A stretch of DNA of 64,000 nt from Bacteroidales bacterium. GTDB taxonomy: Bacteria; Bacteroidota; Bacteroidia; Bacteroidales; WCHB1-69. The first letter of the stretch is position 1, and every line of letters begins with the position of its first letter. Location of the stretch: positions 1 to 64,000 of the forward strand of contig JAFXPL010000057.1 of assembly GCA_017527945.1 (NCBI GenBank). Reading direction: 5' to 3'. Of this stretch, positions 41,872 to 48,756 are shown piece after piece. The position numbers and the translations under genes were made by a program. Below the pieces are notes generated by a model. It did no database searches. It was not told the origin of the DNA and saw only the letters and a program-made list of their open reading frames with translations.

Positions 41872-42534
41872 CTAATCGATTTCCATTTTCTTGAGATTCG
41901 GGGAGATGATGAGCGTGGCTTCTGTGGCTGCCTGCACATCTTCGACCGTGAACTCAGGATTGATTTCCGTTAAGACGATGCCCTTGTCGGTGACTTCCAT
42001 CACACCCATCTCGGTGACAATCAGGTTGACCTGGCCCTTGGCGGTCAGCGGCAGGGTGCACTTGTGCAGAATCTTGGGGTTGCCTTTCTGGGTGTGCTCC
42101 ATGGCAAGAATCACCTTGCGGGCACCCACGAGCAGGTCCATGGCACCGCCCATGCCGGGGGTCAACTTGCCGGGAATCATCCAGTTGGCGAGGTCACCTT
42201 CCTCATCCACCTGCATGGCACCGAGCACGGTCACATCGACGTGGCCGCCGCGGATGATGCTGAAGGAGTCGGCGGAGCTGAAGGAGACGGCACCGGGCTG
42301 CGCGGTGATGTAGCCGCCGCCGGAGTTCACTAAGTTCTCGTCCTCCTGACCCTCTGCGGGCGTGGGCCCCATGCCGAGCAGACCGTTCTCCGATTGAAGG
42401 ATAACGTTCACATCCTTAGGAAGATAGTTCGGAACCATGGTCGGCAGACCGATTCCCAAATTCACCACATCGCCGTCGTGGAGTTCTTTCGCAACTCTCT
42501 TGGCGATGATTTCTCTCATTTGATTTTTGTCCAT
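41872..42534 (-). CDS. 3-oxoacid CoA-transferase subunit B (AtoA-like)
   Basis: The start is ATG 42534 (MDKNQMREIIAKRVAKEL), giving 220 residues. The catalytic-Glu motif is SENGLLGMGP (family I CoA-transferases). GGGYITAQPGAVSFSSADSF and GGAMDLLVGARKVILAMEHT are also conserved. These enzymes need a subunit A, normally encoded just before B. No A gene is present; a -7 box lies 101 bp upstream at 42635-42642, so B starts the operon. With bcd-etfBA it likely serves short-chain acyl-CoA metabolism such as acetoacetate or butyrate exchange. Confidence 0.88.
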   Translation of the reverse strand: MDKNQMREIIAKRVAKELHDGDVVNLGIGLPTMVPNYLPKDVNVILQSENGLLGMGPTPAEGQEDENLVNSGGGYITAQPGAVSFSSADSFSIIRGGHVDVTVLGAMQVDEEGDLANWMIPGKLTPGMGGAMDLLVGARKVILAMEHTQKGNPKILHKCTLPLTAKGQVNLIVTEMGVMEVTDKGIVLTEINPEFTVEDVQAATEATLIISPNLKKMEID

Positions 42535-42634
42535 ATTGTCTGTTTTTCGTTTGTATTTTCTAATCCATTCCAGGAATTGCCGCGCCAGCCCAGGTTGACA
42601 AGTGCCGAGCTTGCACCTCCTGCAAATCAAACCG

Positions 42635-42642
42635 CAAAAATA
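42635..42642 (-). promoter_or_regulatory. -7 promoter element of the CoA-transferase-bcd-etf operon
   Basis: TATTTTTG followed by CGG on the minus strand, 101 bp before the start. It shows that subunit A is not co-transcribed here. Confidence 0.65.
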
Positions 42643-42693
42643 CAAAATATATTCAAAAAAAACATCCCTTTCTAAATTGATTGCCATTTTTTC

Positions 42694-42701
42694 TATTTTT
42701 G
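42694..42701 (+). promoter_or_regulatory. -7 promoter element facing the GH51-like pseudogene
   Basis: TATTTTTG followed by CACAG, 121 bp before the broken signal-peptide start at 42822. Confidence 0.5.
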
Positions 42702-42821
42702 CACAGATGAAATTTATGGACGTTATCAGCAAGCATTTTTGAAGTTAAATTGCTAAATGAACGAGCATTATGAACACCTTCATCGTCGCTTAAACACTCA
42801 AATGTATAAAACACAGAAGAA

Positions 42822-43193
42822 ATGAAAAAGAAAGCCTGAACCTCTTTCCTCTTTGCGCTCCTGACTTTGCTGTTGGCCGCCTGTACACAGGTGCATGTCA
42901 CGCCAACCCAGAACCGCGTGGGCTACTCCGCTTGTCGCACGCAGGTCAGCTACACCCACTGCGAGCCGCTGCCCAAGACGGGCAAGCCCGAAATCGTCCG
43001 CGGCGCATGGGAACAGCACGCCCTCGAACAAATCTACGGTGACAGCAAAACACAGACGGCCATACGACCCGGGGATGTGGAGACCGGGAGATGGTATGAT
43101 GTCAAACTGGCCGTTGCCGGCGACAGCGTCAAGGCATGGCTCGACAACGAACTTGTGTTCAATGAATTACTTAAGCAAAACAAACATAAATGA
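42822..43193 (+). pseudogene. Remnant of a secreted GH51-type arabinofuranosidase-like protein
   Basis: A lipoprotein signal (MKKKA, stop, then FLFALLTLLLAAC) is interrupted by TGA at 42837-42839. The frame stays open afterwards for ~115 codons. Its tail (WEQHALEQIYGDSKTQTAIR; ETGRWYDVKLAVAGDSVKAW) matches the C-terminal lectin-like part of Bacteroidota alpha-L-arabinofuranosidases. An intact enzyme is over 600 residues, so most of the catalytic part is missing. A deletion joining the signal to the tail, plus a nonsense mutation, is the simplest account. Family assignment from this short tail is moderate. Confidence 0.65.
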
Positions 43194-43336
43194 GGACACA
43201 GACAATGAACGCATACCGCCATACAGGGCCTCGACCGCAGGCAAACTGAGGCTGGCCTTGCCTTGGGATATACCTTCATCCGCGGCTGAAAAAATAATCA
43301 AATATTCAGCACAACCGACGTATTTCGCAAAAAAGA

Positions 43337-44314
43337 TTAACGGAGCAGGTATTGCATGATCTGCACGGCGTTGGTGGCTGCCCCCTTGCGCAAGTTGTCG
43401 GCAACAACCCAAAGGTTCAGAGAGTTAGGCTGTGAGAAATCGCGGCGGATGCGCCCCACGAACACGTCGTCCAAGCCCTCGGCGTATTTCGGCATCGGAT
43501 AGACGTTTTCGGCCGGAGCGTCCAACACCTTGACGCCAGGCATATCGTTCAGCAGTTCATACACTTCCGCAAGGTCGTAGTCTTGCCGGAACTCAACGTT
43601 CACCGCCTCGGAGTGCCCGCCCGTGACTGGCACGCGCACCACTGTAGAGGTAACTTGTATATCGTTGTCTCTCAAAATCTTGCGCGTCTCATTCAGCAGT
43701 TTCATCTCTTCAGTGGTATAGCCGTTGTCGGTAAAGTTGCCGCCATGAGGGAAGAGGTTCATGTCGATGGGATGCGGATAGGCCGGATCGCACGGCTGAC
43801 CGGCGCGCTCGCTCATGAGCTGGTCCACCGCCTTCTTGCCCGTACCCGTGATGGACTGGTACGTGGCGACCACCAACCGCTTGATACCGAAGCGTTTGTG
43901 CAAGGGTGCCAAGGCCATCACCATCTGGATGGTGGAGCAATTCGGGTTGGCGATGATTTTGTCGTCAGGAGATATCACGTCGCCGTTGATTTCCGGCACC
44001 ACTAACGGTATCTTGGGGTCGCTGCGCCAGGCGGCGGAATTGTCGATGACCACCGTGCCCACGGCGGCGAACTTCGGGGCATACTCGAGCGACGCCGCGC
44101 TGCCAGCCGAGAAGATGGCGAAATCAGGACGCTGCGCGATGGCTTCCTCCACCGACACCACCGTCACTTCACGGTCTCCGAACATCAGCTTCTTGCCGAC
44201 AGATTTCGACGAGGCAGCCGGAAAGAACTCACAGTCCGCGAATCCTCTCTCAACCAATACTTTACGCATAACACCACCCACTAAACCGGTGGCTCCAACA
44301 AGGGCTATTTTCAT
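43337..44314 (-). CDS. asd: Aspartate-semialdehyde dehydrogenase
   Basis: 325 residues. The NADP-binding N-terminus GATGLVGGVMRKVL, the active-site loop NPNCSTIQMVMALAPL with catalytic Cys, and GGHSEAVNVEF are intact, as are the C-terminal GRIRRDFSQPNSLNLWVVAD residues. It reduces aspartyl phosphate to the semialdehyde for lysine, threonine and methionine (and the diaminopimelate of peptidoglycan). It stands alone with a divergent promoter overlapping that of the lamin-tail gene. No attenuator is seen. Confidence 0.93.
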   Translation of the reverse strand: MKIALVGATGLVGGVMRKVLVERGFADCEFFPAASSKSVGKKLMFGDREVTVVSVEEAIAQRPDFAIFSAGSAASLEYAPKFAAVGTVVIDNSAAWRSDPKIPLVVPEINGDVISPDDKIIANPNCSTIQMVMALAPLHKRFGIKRLVVATYQSITGTGKKAVDQLMSERAGQPCDPAYPHPIDMNLFPHGGNFTDNGYTTEEMKLLNETRKILRDNDIQVTSTVVRVPVTGGHSEAVNVEFRQDYDLAEVYELLNDMPGVKVLDAPAENVYPMPKYAEGLDDVFVGRIRRDFSQPNSLNLWVVADNLRKGAATNAVQIMQYLLR

Positions 44315-44366
44315 TTTTTCTTGATTATTTTGAAAAAAGTTATCAACAATACTTGATTTTTCGCCG

Positions 44367-44374
44367 CAAAATTA
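44367..44374 (-). promoter_or_regulatory. -7 promoter element of asd
   Basis: Minus-strand TAATTTTG followed by CGGCG lies one base from the plus-strand -7 box at 44376, so the two promoters overlap. Confidence 0.6.
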
Positions 44375-44375
44375 G

Positions 44376-44383
44376 TATTTTTG
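44376..44383 (+). promoter_or_regulatory. -7 promoter element of the lamin-tail gene
   Basis: TATTTTTG followed by CCGAC, 28 bp before the ATG at 44412 and back to back with the asd promoter. Confidence 0.65.
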
Positions 44384-44411
44384 CCGACATAAACAGAAAA
44401 CAAAAACGTCT

Positions 44412-46142
44412 ATGAAGAAAAAAACTTTGAAAGCATTCCTGCTTATCGTATGCATCCTGTTCAACCAGAACATCGGGCTGAGTCAAACAAACTCAGAACC
44501 AAGCCGTTACGACATTATCATCAGTGAAATCATGGCCAAGCCGACACCTGAAATCGGACTGCCGGCCGTGGAGTACATCGAGTTGCACAGCCGACTCCCC
44601 TACCCTTGCTTCCTGCAGAACTGGAAGCTCCTCGTGGGAAACACCACCAAAATTCTGCCCGACATCCCCCTCGACAGTTGCGGGTATGTCGTAATCGTCG
44701 CCCAAAAGTTCGCGGAGACATTCGCCCCGTTCTGCGACCGGTTAGTCACACTCTCCTCGCTCGCCATCACCGACGGGGGACAGGCGCTCACGCTCCTTGA
44801 CGGCAACGGAGAGGTCATCCACCATGTCAGTTTCAAACCGTCCTGGCACTCGGAGCGCATCAAGCAGGAAGGCGGCTGGTCGTTAGAAATAATCGACGAA
44901 GGATGGCCCTGCGCCGGAAGCTGGAACTGGAACTCCTCCACCGACCCTTCAGGGGGAACGCCAGGACGAACCAATTCCATTCGCAACACATTGTATGACA
45001 ACACCATACCGTACATCTCCGGCATCACCATGCGCGACAGTTCCACCCTGCGTGTCCACTTCTCCAAAACACTGATGTATCACGCCGACACCCCTGCAGC
45101 CTCTTTCCAAACCTTGCCGGAACTCGACATTCTGTCTGTCCAGGAAGTGCCGCCAGCGTTCATCTCGTTGGACCTCCGCTTGGCCGGAAGTCCGGAAACA
45201 GGTGTCCTTTACTCGCTGAAAGTGACCGGCGCGTTGACGGACTGCGGCGGCAACACATGTCACACCGAAGAGTCCACCCCGTTCGGAAGGCCACATCCGC
45301 CATCCAACAACGATTTGGTTATCAATGAAATACTAACAAATCCGTGGAATGGGTTGCCTGCCGACTATTTGGAGATATACAACCGTTCCAACCGGGTTAT
45401 CGACCTGAAAGACGTGAAAGTGGGTTACGGCGGCGACACACTGCCACAGAAAGCCGTCACCGCCGTTCCGAAAGGATGTCAGCTGATGCCCGGACAATAC
45501 GCCACGCTCTGCCGAAACAGAGAGGTCACCATAGCGCAATATGTCTGCAAGGATGAAAAACGCCTGTTCGCTTGCGACTCGCTGCCGGATTTTGCCATCA
45601 GCCAGGGAATCATATATCTGACGGACATAAGTTTACAACAGATCGACCGTTTGGCATACACCGAGGAGATGCATTACCCCAAGCTGCTGACCACAAAGGG
45701 GGTTTCGTTAGAACGGCTTTATGCAGACCGCCCCACGCAGGACGAATACAACTGGCGGTCGGCGGCAGAGAGCGCAGGCTTCGGCACCCCAGGATACGAA
45801 AACTCTCAGAAGGGCAGCGCTTTTCCCGAAAGCGAGTTCAGCGTAGAGCCAGAGGTTTTCTCCCCCAACAGCGATGGCATAGAGGATTTCGCGGAGGTAA
45901 TCTGCCGTTTCACCGACGGGGAGCAGCGTGTCAACATCACCCTATACAACAATCGGGGACATCCCGTCAAACATCTGGCAGACAACATTTTATGCGCTAA
46001 TGAAGCACGATTTCGATGGGACGGCGAAGATGACAATGGGCAACCGGCGCCAGCAGGCATGTATGTGGCTCAAATCGAGTGCTGGAACCTGCAATCGCAA
46101 AAAAGCGTACGGAAACGGAAGGTCGTCTCTATTTTTCGATAG
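44412..46142 (+). CDS. Secreted protein with two lamin-tail domains and a FlgD-like C-terminus
   Basis: 576 residues with a Sec signal (LKAFLLIVCILFNQNIGLSQ). The first lamin-tail domain spans ~32-170 (YDIIISEIMAKPTPEIGLPA, then VEYIELHS). After an Ig-like stretch comes the second, ~297-470 (NDLVINEILTNPWNGLPADY, then LEIYNRS). The end (FSPNSDGIEDFAEVICRFTD; WDGEDDNGQPAPAGMYVAQI) is the FlgD-like/gliding-associated module common in Bacteroidota secreted proteins. Lamin-tail domains may bind sugar polymers or nucleic acid; the target is unknown. It overlaps the convergent MBL gene by 14 bp. Confidence 0.8.
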   Translation: MKKKTLKAFLLIVCILFNQNIGLSQTNSEPSRYDIIISEIMAKPTPEIGLPAVEYIELHSRLPYPCFLQNWKLLVGNTTKILPDIPLDSCGYVVIVAQKFAETFAPFCDRLVTLSSLAITDGGQALTLLDGNGEVIHHVSFKPSWHSERIKQEGGWSLEIIDEGWPCAGSWNWNSSTDPSGGTPGRTNSIRNTLYDNTIPYISGITMRDSSTLRVHFSKTLMYHADTPAASFQTLPELDILSVQEVPPAFISLDLRLAGSPETGVLYSLKVTGALTDCGGNTCHTEESTPFGRPHPPSNNDLVINEILTNPWNGLPADYLEIYNRSNRVIDLKDVKVGYGGDTLPQKAVTAVPKGCQLMPGQYATLCRNREVTIAQYVCKDEKRLFACDSLPDFAISQGIIYLTDISLQQIDRLAYTEEMHYPKLLTTKGVSLERLYADRPTQDEYNWRSAAESAGFGTPGYENSQKGSAFPESEFSVEPEVFSPNSDGIEDFAEVICRFTDGEQRVNITLYNNRGHPVKHLADNILCANEARFRWDGEDDNGQPAPAGMYVAQIECWNLQSQKSVRKRKVVSIFR

Positions 46143-46899
46143 AGAAACTGAGCCCGTCGTAACCCAAGGTCACGTTGGGAGGCAGAATTTTCTCCACATC
46201 GGCATAAAGCCCCATGTGATGGGACACGTGGGTCAGGTAGGCGCGTTTCGGGCGGACAGTCTCCACAAACTGCAGCGCCTGCTCCAAGTTGAAGTGCGAA
46301 TAGTGCTTTTCGCGGTGCAAAGCATTGACCACGAGGACCTTCAAGTCCTGCAACAAGGCCACCTCCGTGTCGGCGACAAAACTCGCGTCCGTGATGTACG
46401 CGAACGGGCCGATACGGTAGCCCAAGATGGGCAGTGTCAAGTGACGGACCTGGATAGGCTGAATCTTCACGTTGCCAACATAGAAGGCATCACGGCGGAT
46501 GGCGTGGAGCTGGAATGCGGGCGCCCCGGGATAAGGATGCGGGGTGAAGGCGTAGTCGAAATCCTTGCGGACCACTCCGAGCACGCGCGACATGGCATAG
46601 AGGTCTATCGGAGCCTTCTGCCGGAAGTAAATCGGACGGATGTCGTCAAGTCCTGCCAGGTGGTCTTTGTGCTCATGGGTGAGCAGGACAGCATCAACCC
46701 GAGTGATGTTCTCCCGCAGCAGCTGCTGCCGCAGATCGGGGCCTGTGTCGATGAGCAAGCGAACGCCATCCACCTCCACAAAAGCGGACGTGCGAAGCCG
46801 TTTGTCACGGGCGTCCGTGGAACGACAGACTTCGCAGCTGCATCCTACCACCGGGACACCCTGCGAGGTTCCGGTGCCTAAAAGCGTAACCTTCATCAT
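46129..46899 (-). CDS. MBL-fold phosphodiesterase-like hydrolase (PhnP family)
   Basis: Start at ATG 46899 or the adjacent ATG 46896 (MKVTLLGTGTSQGVPVVGC), about 255 residues. The N-terminal SQGVPVVGCSCEVCRS, the metal motif LLTHEHKDHLAGLDDIRPIY, RTSAFVEVDGVRLLIDTGPD and the late HVSHHMG are all intact. This is the PhnP-like cyclic phosphodiesterase group. No phn genes are nearby, so a general housekeeping phosphodiesterase role is likely. It follows the acyl-CoA ligase by 55 bp on the same strand. Confidence 0.83.
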   Translation of the reverse strand: MMKVTLLGTGTSQGVPVVGCSCEVCRSTDARDKRLRTSAFVEVDGVRLLIDTGPDLRQQLLRENITRVDAVLLTHEHKDHLAGLDDIRPIYFRQKAPIDLYAMSRVLGVVRKDFDYAFTPHPYPGAPAFQLHAIRRDAFYVGNVKIQPIQVRHLTLPILGYRIGPFAYITDASFVADTEVALLQDLKVLVVNALHREKHYSHFNLEQALQFVETVRPKRAYLTHVSHHMGLYADVEKILPPNVTLGYDGLSFSIEK

Positions 46900-46954
46900 A
46901 GACGATCTGTTTTCGAGTAAGAAATTCCTGTTGCCGATGAGTTCCAAGCAGATG

Positions 46955-48622
46955 TCACTTGTACAAAAATCTGCGGATAGAGCGTTTCGGGGTCTTTTCG
47001 AATTCCTGCTCGACCGTCTCGATGGCGGAAATCTGCTCGTACTTCGCCACCATCGTGTTGACCGTCTCCAAGTTACGCTGCATTTGCTCTTCCACGGTGG
47101 TTTTCGACCAGTCGAACGCCGGATCGGGATAGACCAGCGCGACGATGCGGCCCTTGCGGCCCACCACCACCGACTCGGAGACGCCGGGGAGGTTGTTGAG
47201 CTTGGCTTCCAGCTCTTCCGGATAGATATTCTGCCCGCCGGAGCCGAGCAACATCGCCTTGGAGCGGCCCTTGATATAGAGATTGCCCAATTTGTCCATC
47301 AGGCCGAGGTCGCCGGTGTGTAGCCAGCCGTCGCTGTCGATGGCGGCGCGGGTGGCCTCCTCGTTCTTGTAGTAGCCCATCATCACATGCTCGCCGCGGA
47401 ACAGAATCTCGCCGACCTCATTCTCCGGATCGGGTGAATTAATAACTATCTCATTGCGTGTCACCACTTTACCACAAGACCCAAGTGTCTGTTTGTACCA
47501 ATGCTCATAGCTCACCAATGGTCCCGCCTCGGTCATGCCGTAGCCAACCACCAAGGGGAACTTGATGCGCCGCAATACGCGCTCCACATCTTGGTTCAAC
47601 GCGGCACCGCCCGTAATCAGCCAGATCAGGTTGCCGCCGAAAGCGTTCATCAGCTGGTCGTAGATTTTCTTCTCCACAATCTTGCGCAGACCGGGCGTGT
47701 TCCACAGAAGCTTCACGGCCGGTTTCTCCAACGCCGGGAAAATCTTGCTCTTGAAAATCTTCTCGATCACCAACGGCACCGTCAGGATCATGTACGGCTT
47801 GGTCTCGGCATAGCACTTCAGTAGCGTGGCCGGCGTGGGGGTTTTGCCGAGGAAATAGACGTGGCAGCCGCCCGCCACCTGGTACAGGAACTCGATGGTC
47901 ATGCCGAACATGTGCGCCAACGGCAGCATACAGACCTCCGTCCAGCCGGCATGGTTGGGGATTTCCTCCTGGCTGTACTGCACGTTGGCGGAGATGTTGC
48001 GGTAGCTCAGCATCGCCCCGCGCGGTGCCCCGGTGGTGCCGGAGGTGTAGTTGATGATCATCAGGTCGTCGAGGTTGTCGGTCGGCAGCTTGACATCCTC
48101 CTTCTGCAATCCGCGAGGGTAACGTTCGCGATAAATCCGCGCATAGTTCCCGTAGGCCTTCTCCTGCCGTTCGCCACGGGCATAGAGCAACTGGAAATCA
48201 TCGGTGTCGAGCACGAGCTCCACATTCACAAGATGCTGTACATCAATGCATTTCCACACATTTTGGCTAACAAACATCGCCCGGGCATCGGAGTGGTTGG
48301 TCAGCCCCTCAATGTCGGCGGGGGCGAAGGCATCCATGACAGAGACGATGACACCCCGGTTGGCGGCGATGGAGAGCAGCGAAACCGCCCAGTTGGCACA
48401 GTTGCGGCTGCATATCACCACCTTGTCGCCACGCCCGATGCCGGCCTCCTCCATAAGTATTTGGAGTTTGGTCATCTGTGCGGCCATCTCGCCGTAAGTG
48501 TAACTCTTTGTCCCGTTGTAATCGGTCAGCGCAGGCGCATTCCAATTCTCGGGAATTGTATGGTTGTAATAGGTGAAAAAATGCCGTGTCGGCTCAACGT
48601 TTTTCTTACTTTCTTTTGCCAT
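46955..48622 (-). CDS. AMP-forming long-chain acyl-CoA synthetase
   Basis: 555 residues. The AMP-binding motifs are complete: NYTSGTTGAPRGAMLSYRNI, GYGMTEAGPLVSYEHW, GWLHTGDLGLMDKLG and a late KTPKRSIRRF with the catalytic Lys. The N-terminus (EPTRHFFTYYNHTIPENWNA) is typical of the Bacteroidota FadD-like group. It activates fatty acids to acyl-CoA through an acyl adenylate. It is expressed from a -7 box at 48650-48657, with the PhnP-like gene downstream in the same transcript. Confidence 0.9.
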   Translation of the reverse strand: MAKESKKNVEPTRHFFTYYNHTIPENWNAPALTDYNGTKSYTYGEMAAQMTKLQILMEEAGIGRGDKVVICSRNCANWAVSLLSIAANRGVIVSVMDAFAPADIEGLTNHSDARAMFVSQNVWKCIDVQHLVNVELVLDTDDFQLLYARGERQEKAYGNYARIYRERYPRGLQKEDVKLPTDNLDDLMIINYTSGTTGAPRGAMLSYRNISANVQYSQEEIPNHAGWTEVCMLPLAHMFGMTIEFLYQVAGGCHVYFLGKTPTPATLLKCYAETKPYMILTVPLVIEKIFKSKIFPALEKPAVKLLWNTPGLRKIVEKKIYDQLMNAFGGNLIWLITGGAALNQDVERVLRRIKFPLVVGYGMTEAGPLVSYEHWYKQTLGSCGKVVTRNEIVINSPDPENEVGEILFRGEHVMMGYYKNEEATRAAIDSDGWLHTGDLGLMDKLGNLYIKGRSKAMLLGSGGQNIYPEELEAKLNNLPGVSESVVVGRKGRIVALVYPDPAFDWSKTTVEEQMQRNLETVNTMVAKYEQISAIETVEQEFEKTPKRSIRRFLYK

Positions 48623-48649
48623 TATTATCCCATTTTAAAATCAGGGCGG

Positions 48650-48657
48650 CAAAAGTA
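48650..48657 (-). promoter_or_regulatory. -7 promoter element of the acyl-CoA synthetase
   Basis: Minus-strand TACTTTTG followed by CCGCC, about 28 bp before the start. Confidence 0.6.
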
Positions 48658-48695
48658 ACATTTTTCCCGACAACGCGGACCGGAAAAAACCAGCC

Positions 48696-48751
48696 CTAAA
48701 CTCCTAATCTCCTAATCTCCTAAACTACTAAACTACTAAACTCCTAAACTC
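48696..48751. repeat. Octamer tandem array (CTAAACTC and variants), 7 units
   Basis: Seven 8-bp units (CTAAACTC, CTAATCTC twice, CTAAACTA twice, CTAAACTC twice) end five bases before the transglutaminase stop. Unit length differs by one base from the heptamer arrays. Confidence 0.65.
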
Positions 48752-48756
48752 CAAAA

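Noticed and set aside
42757..42825. 22-codon ORF directly before the GH51-like pseudogene
   Set aside because: It has an ATG and overlaps the next start as ATGA, but it is too short and without similarity to call a gene.
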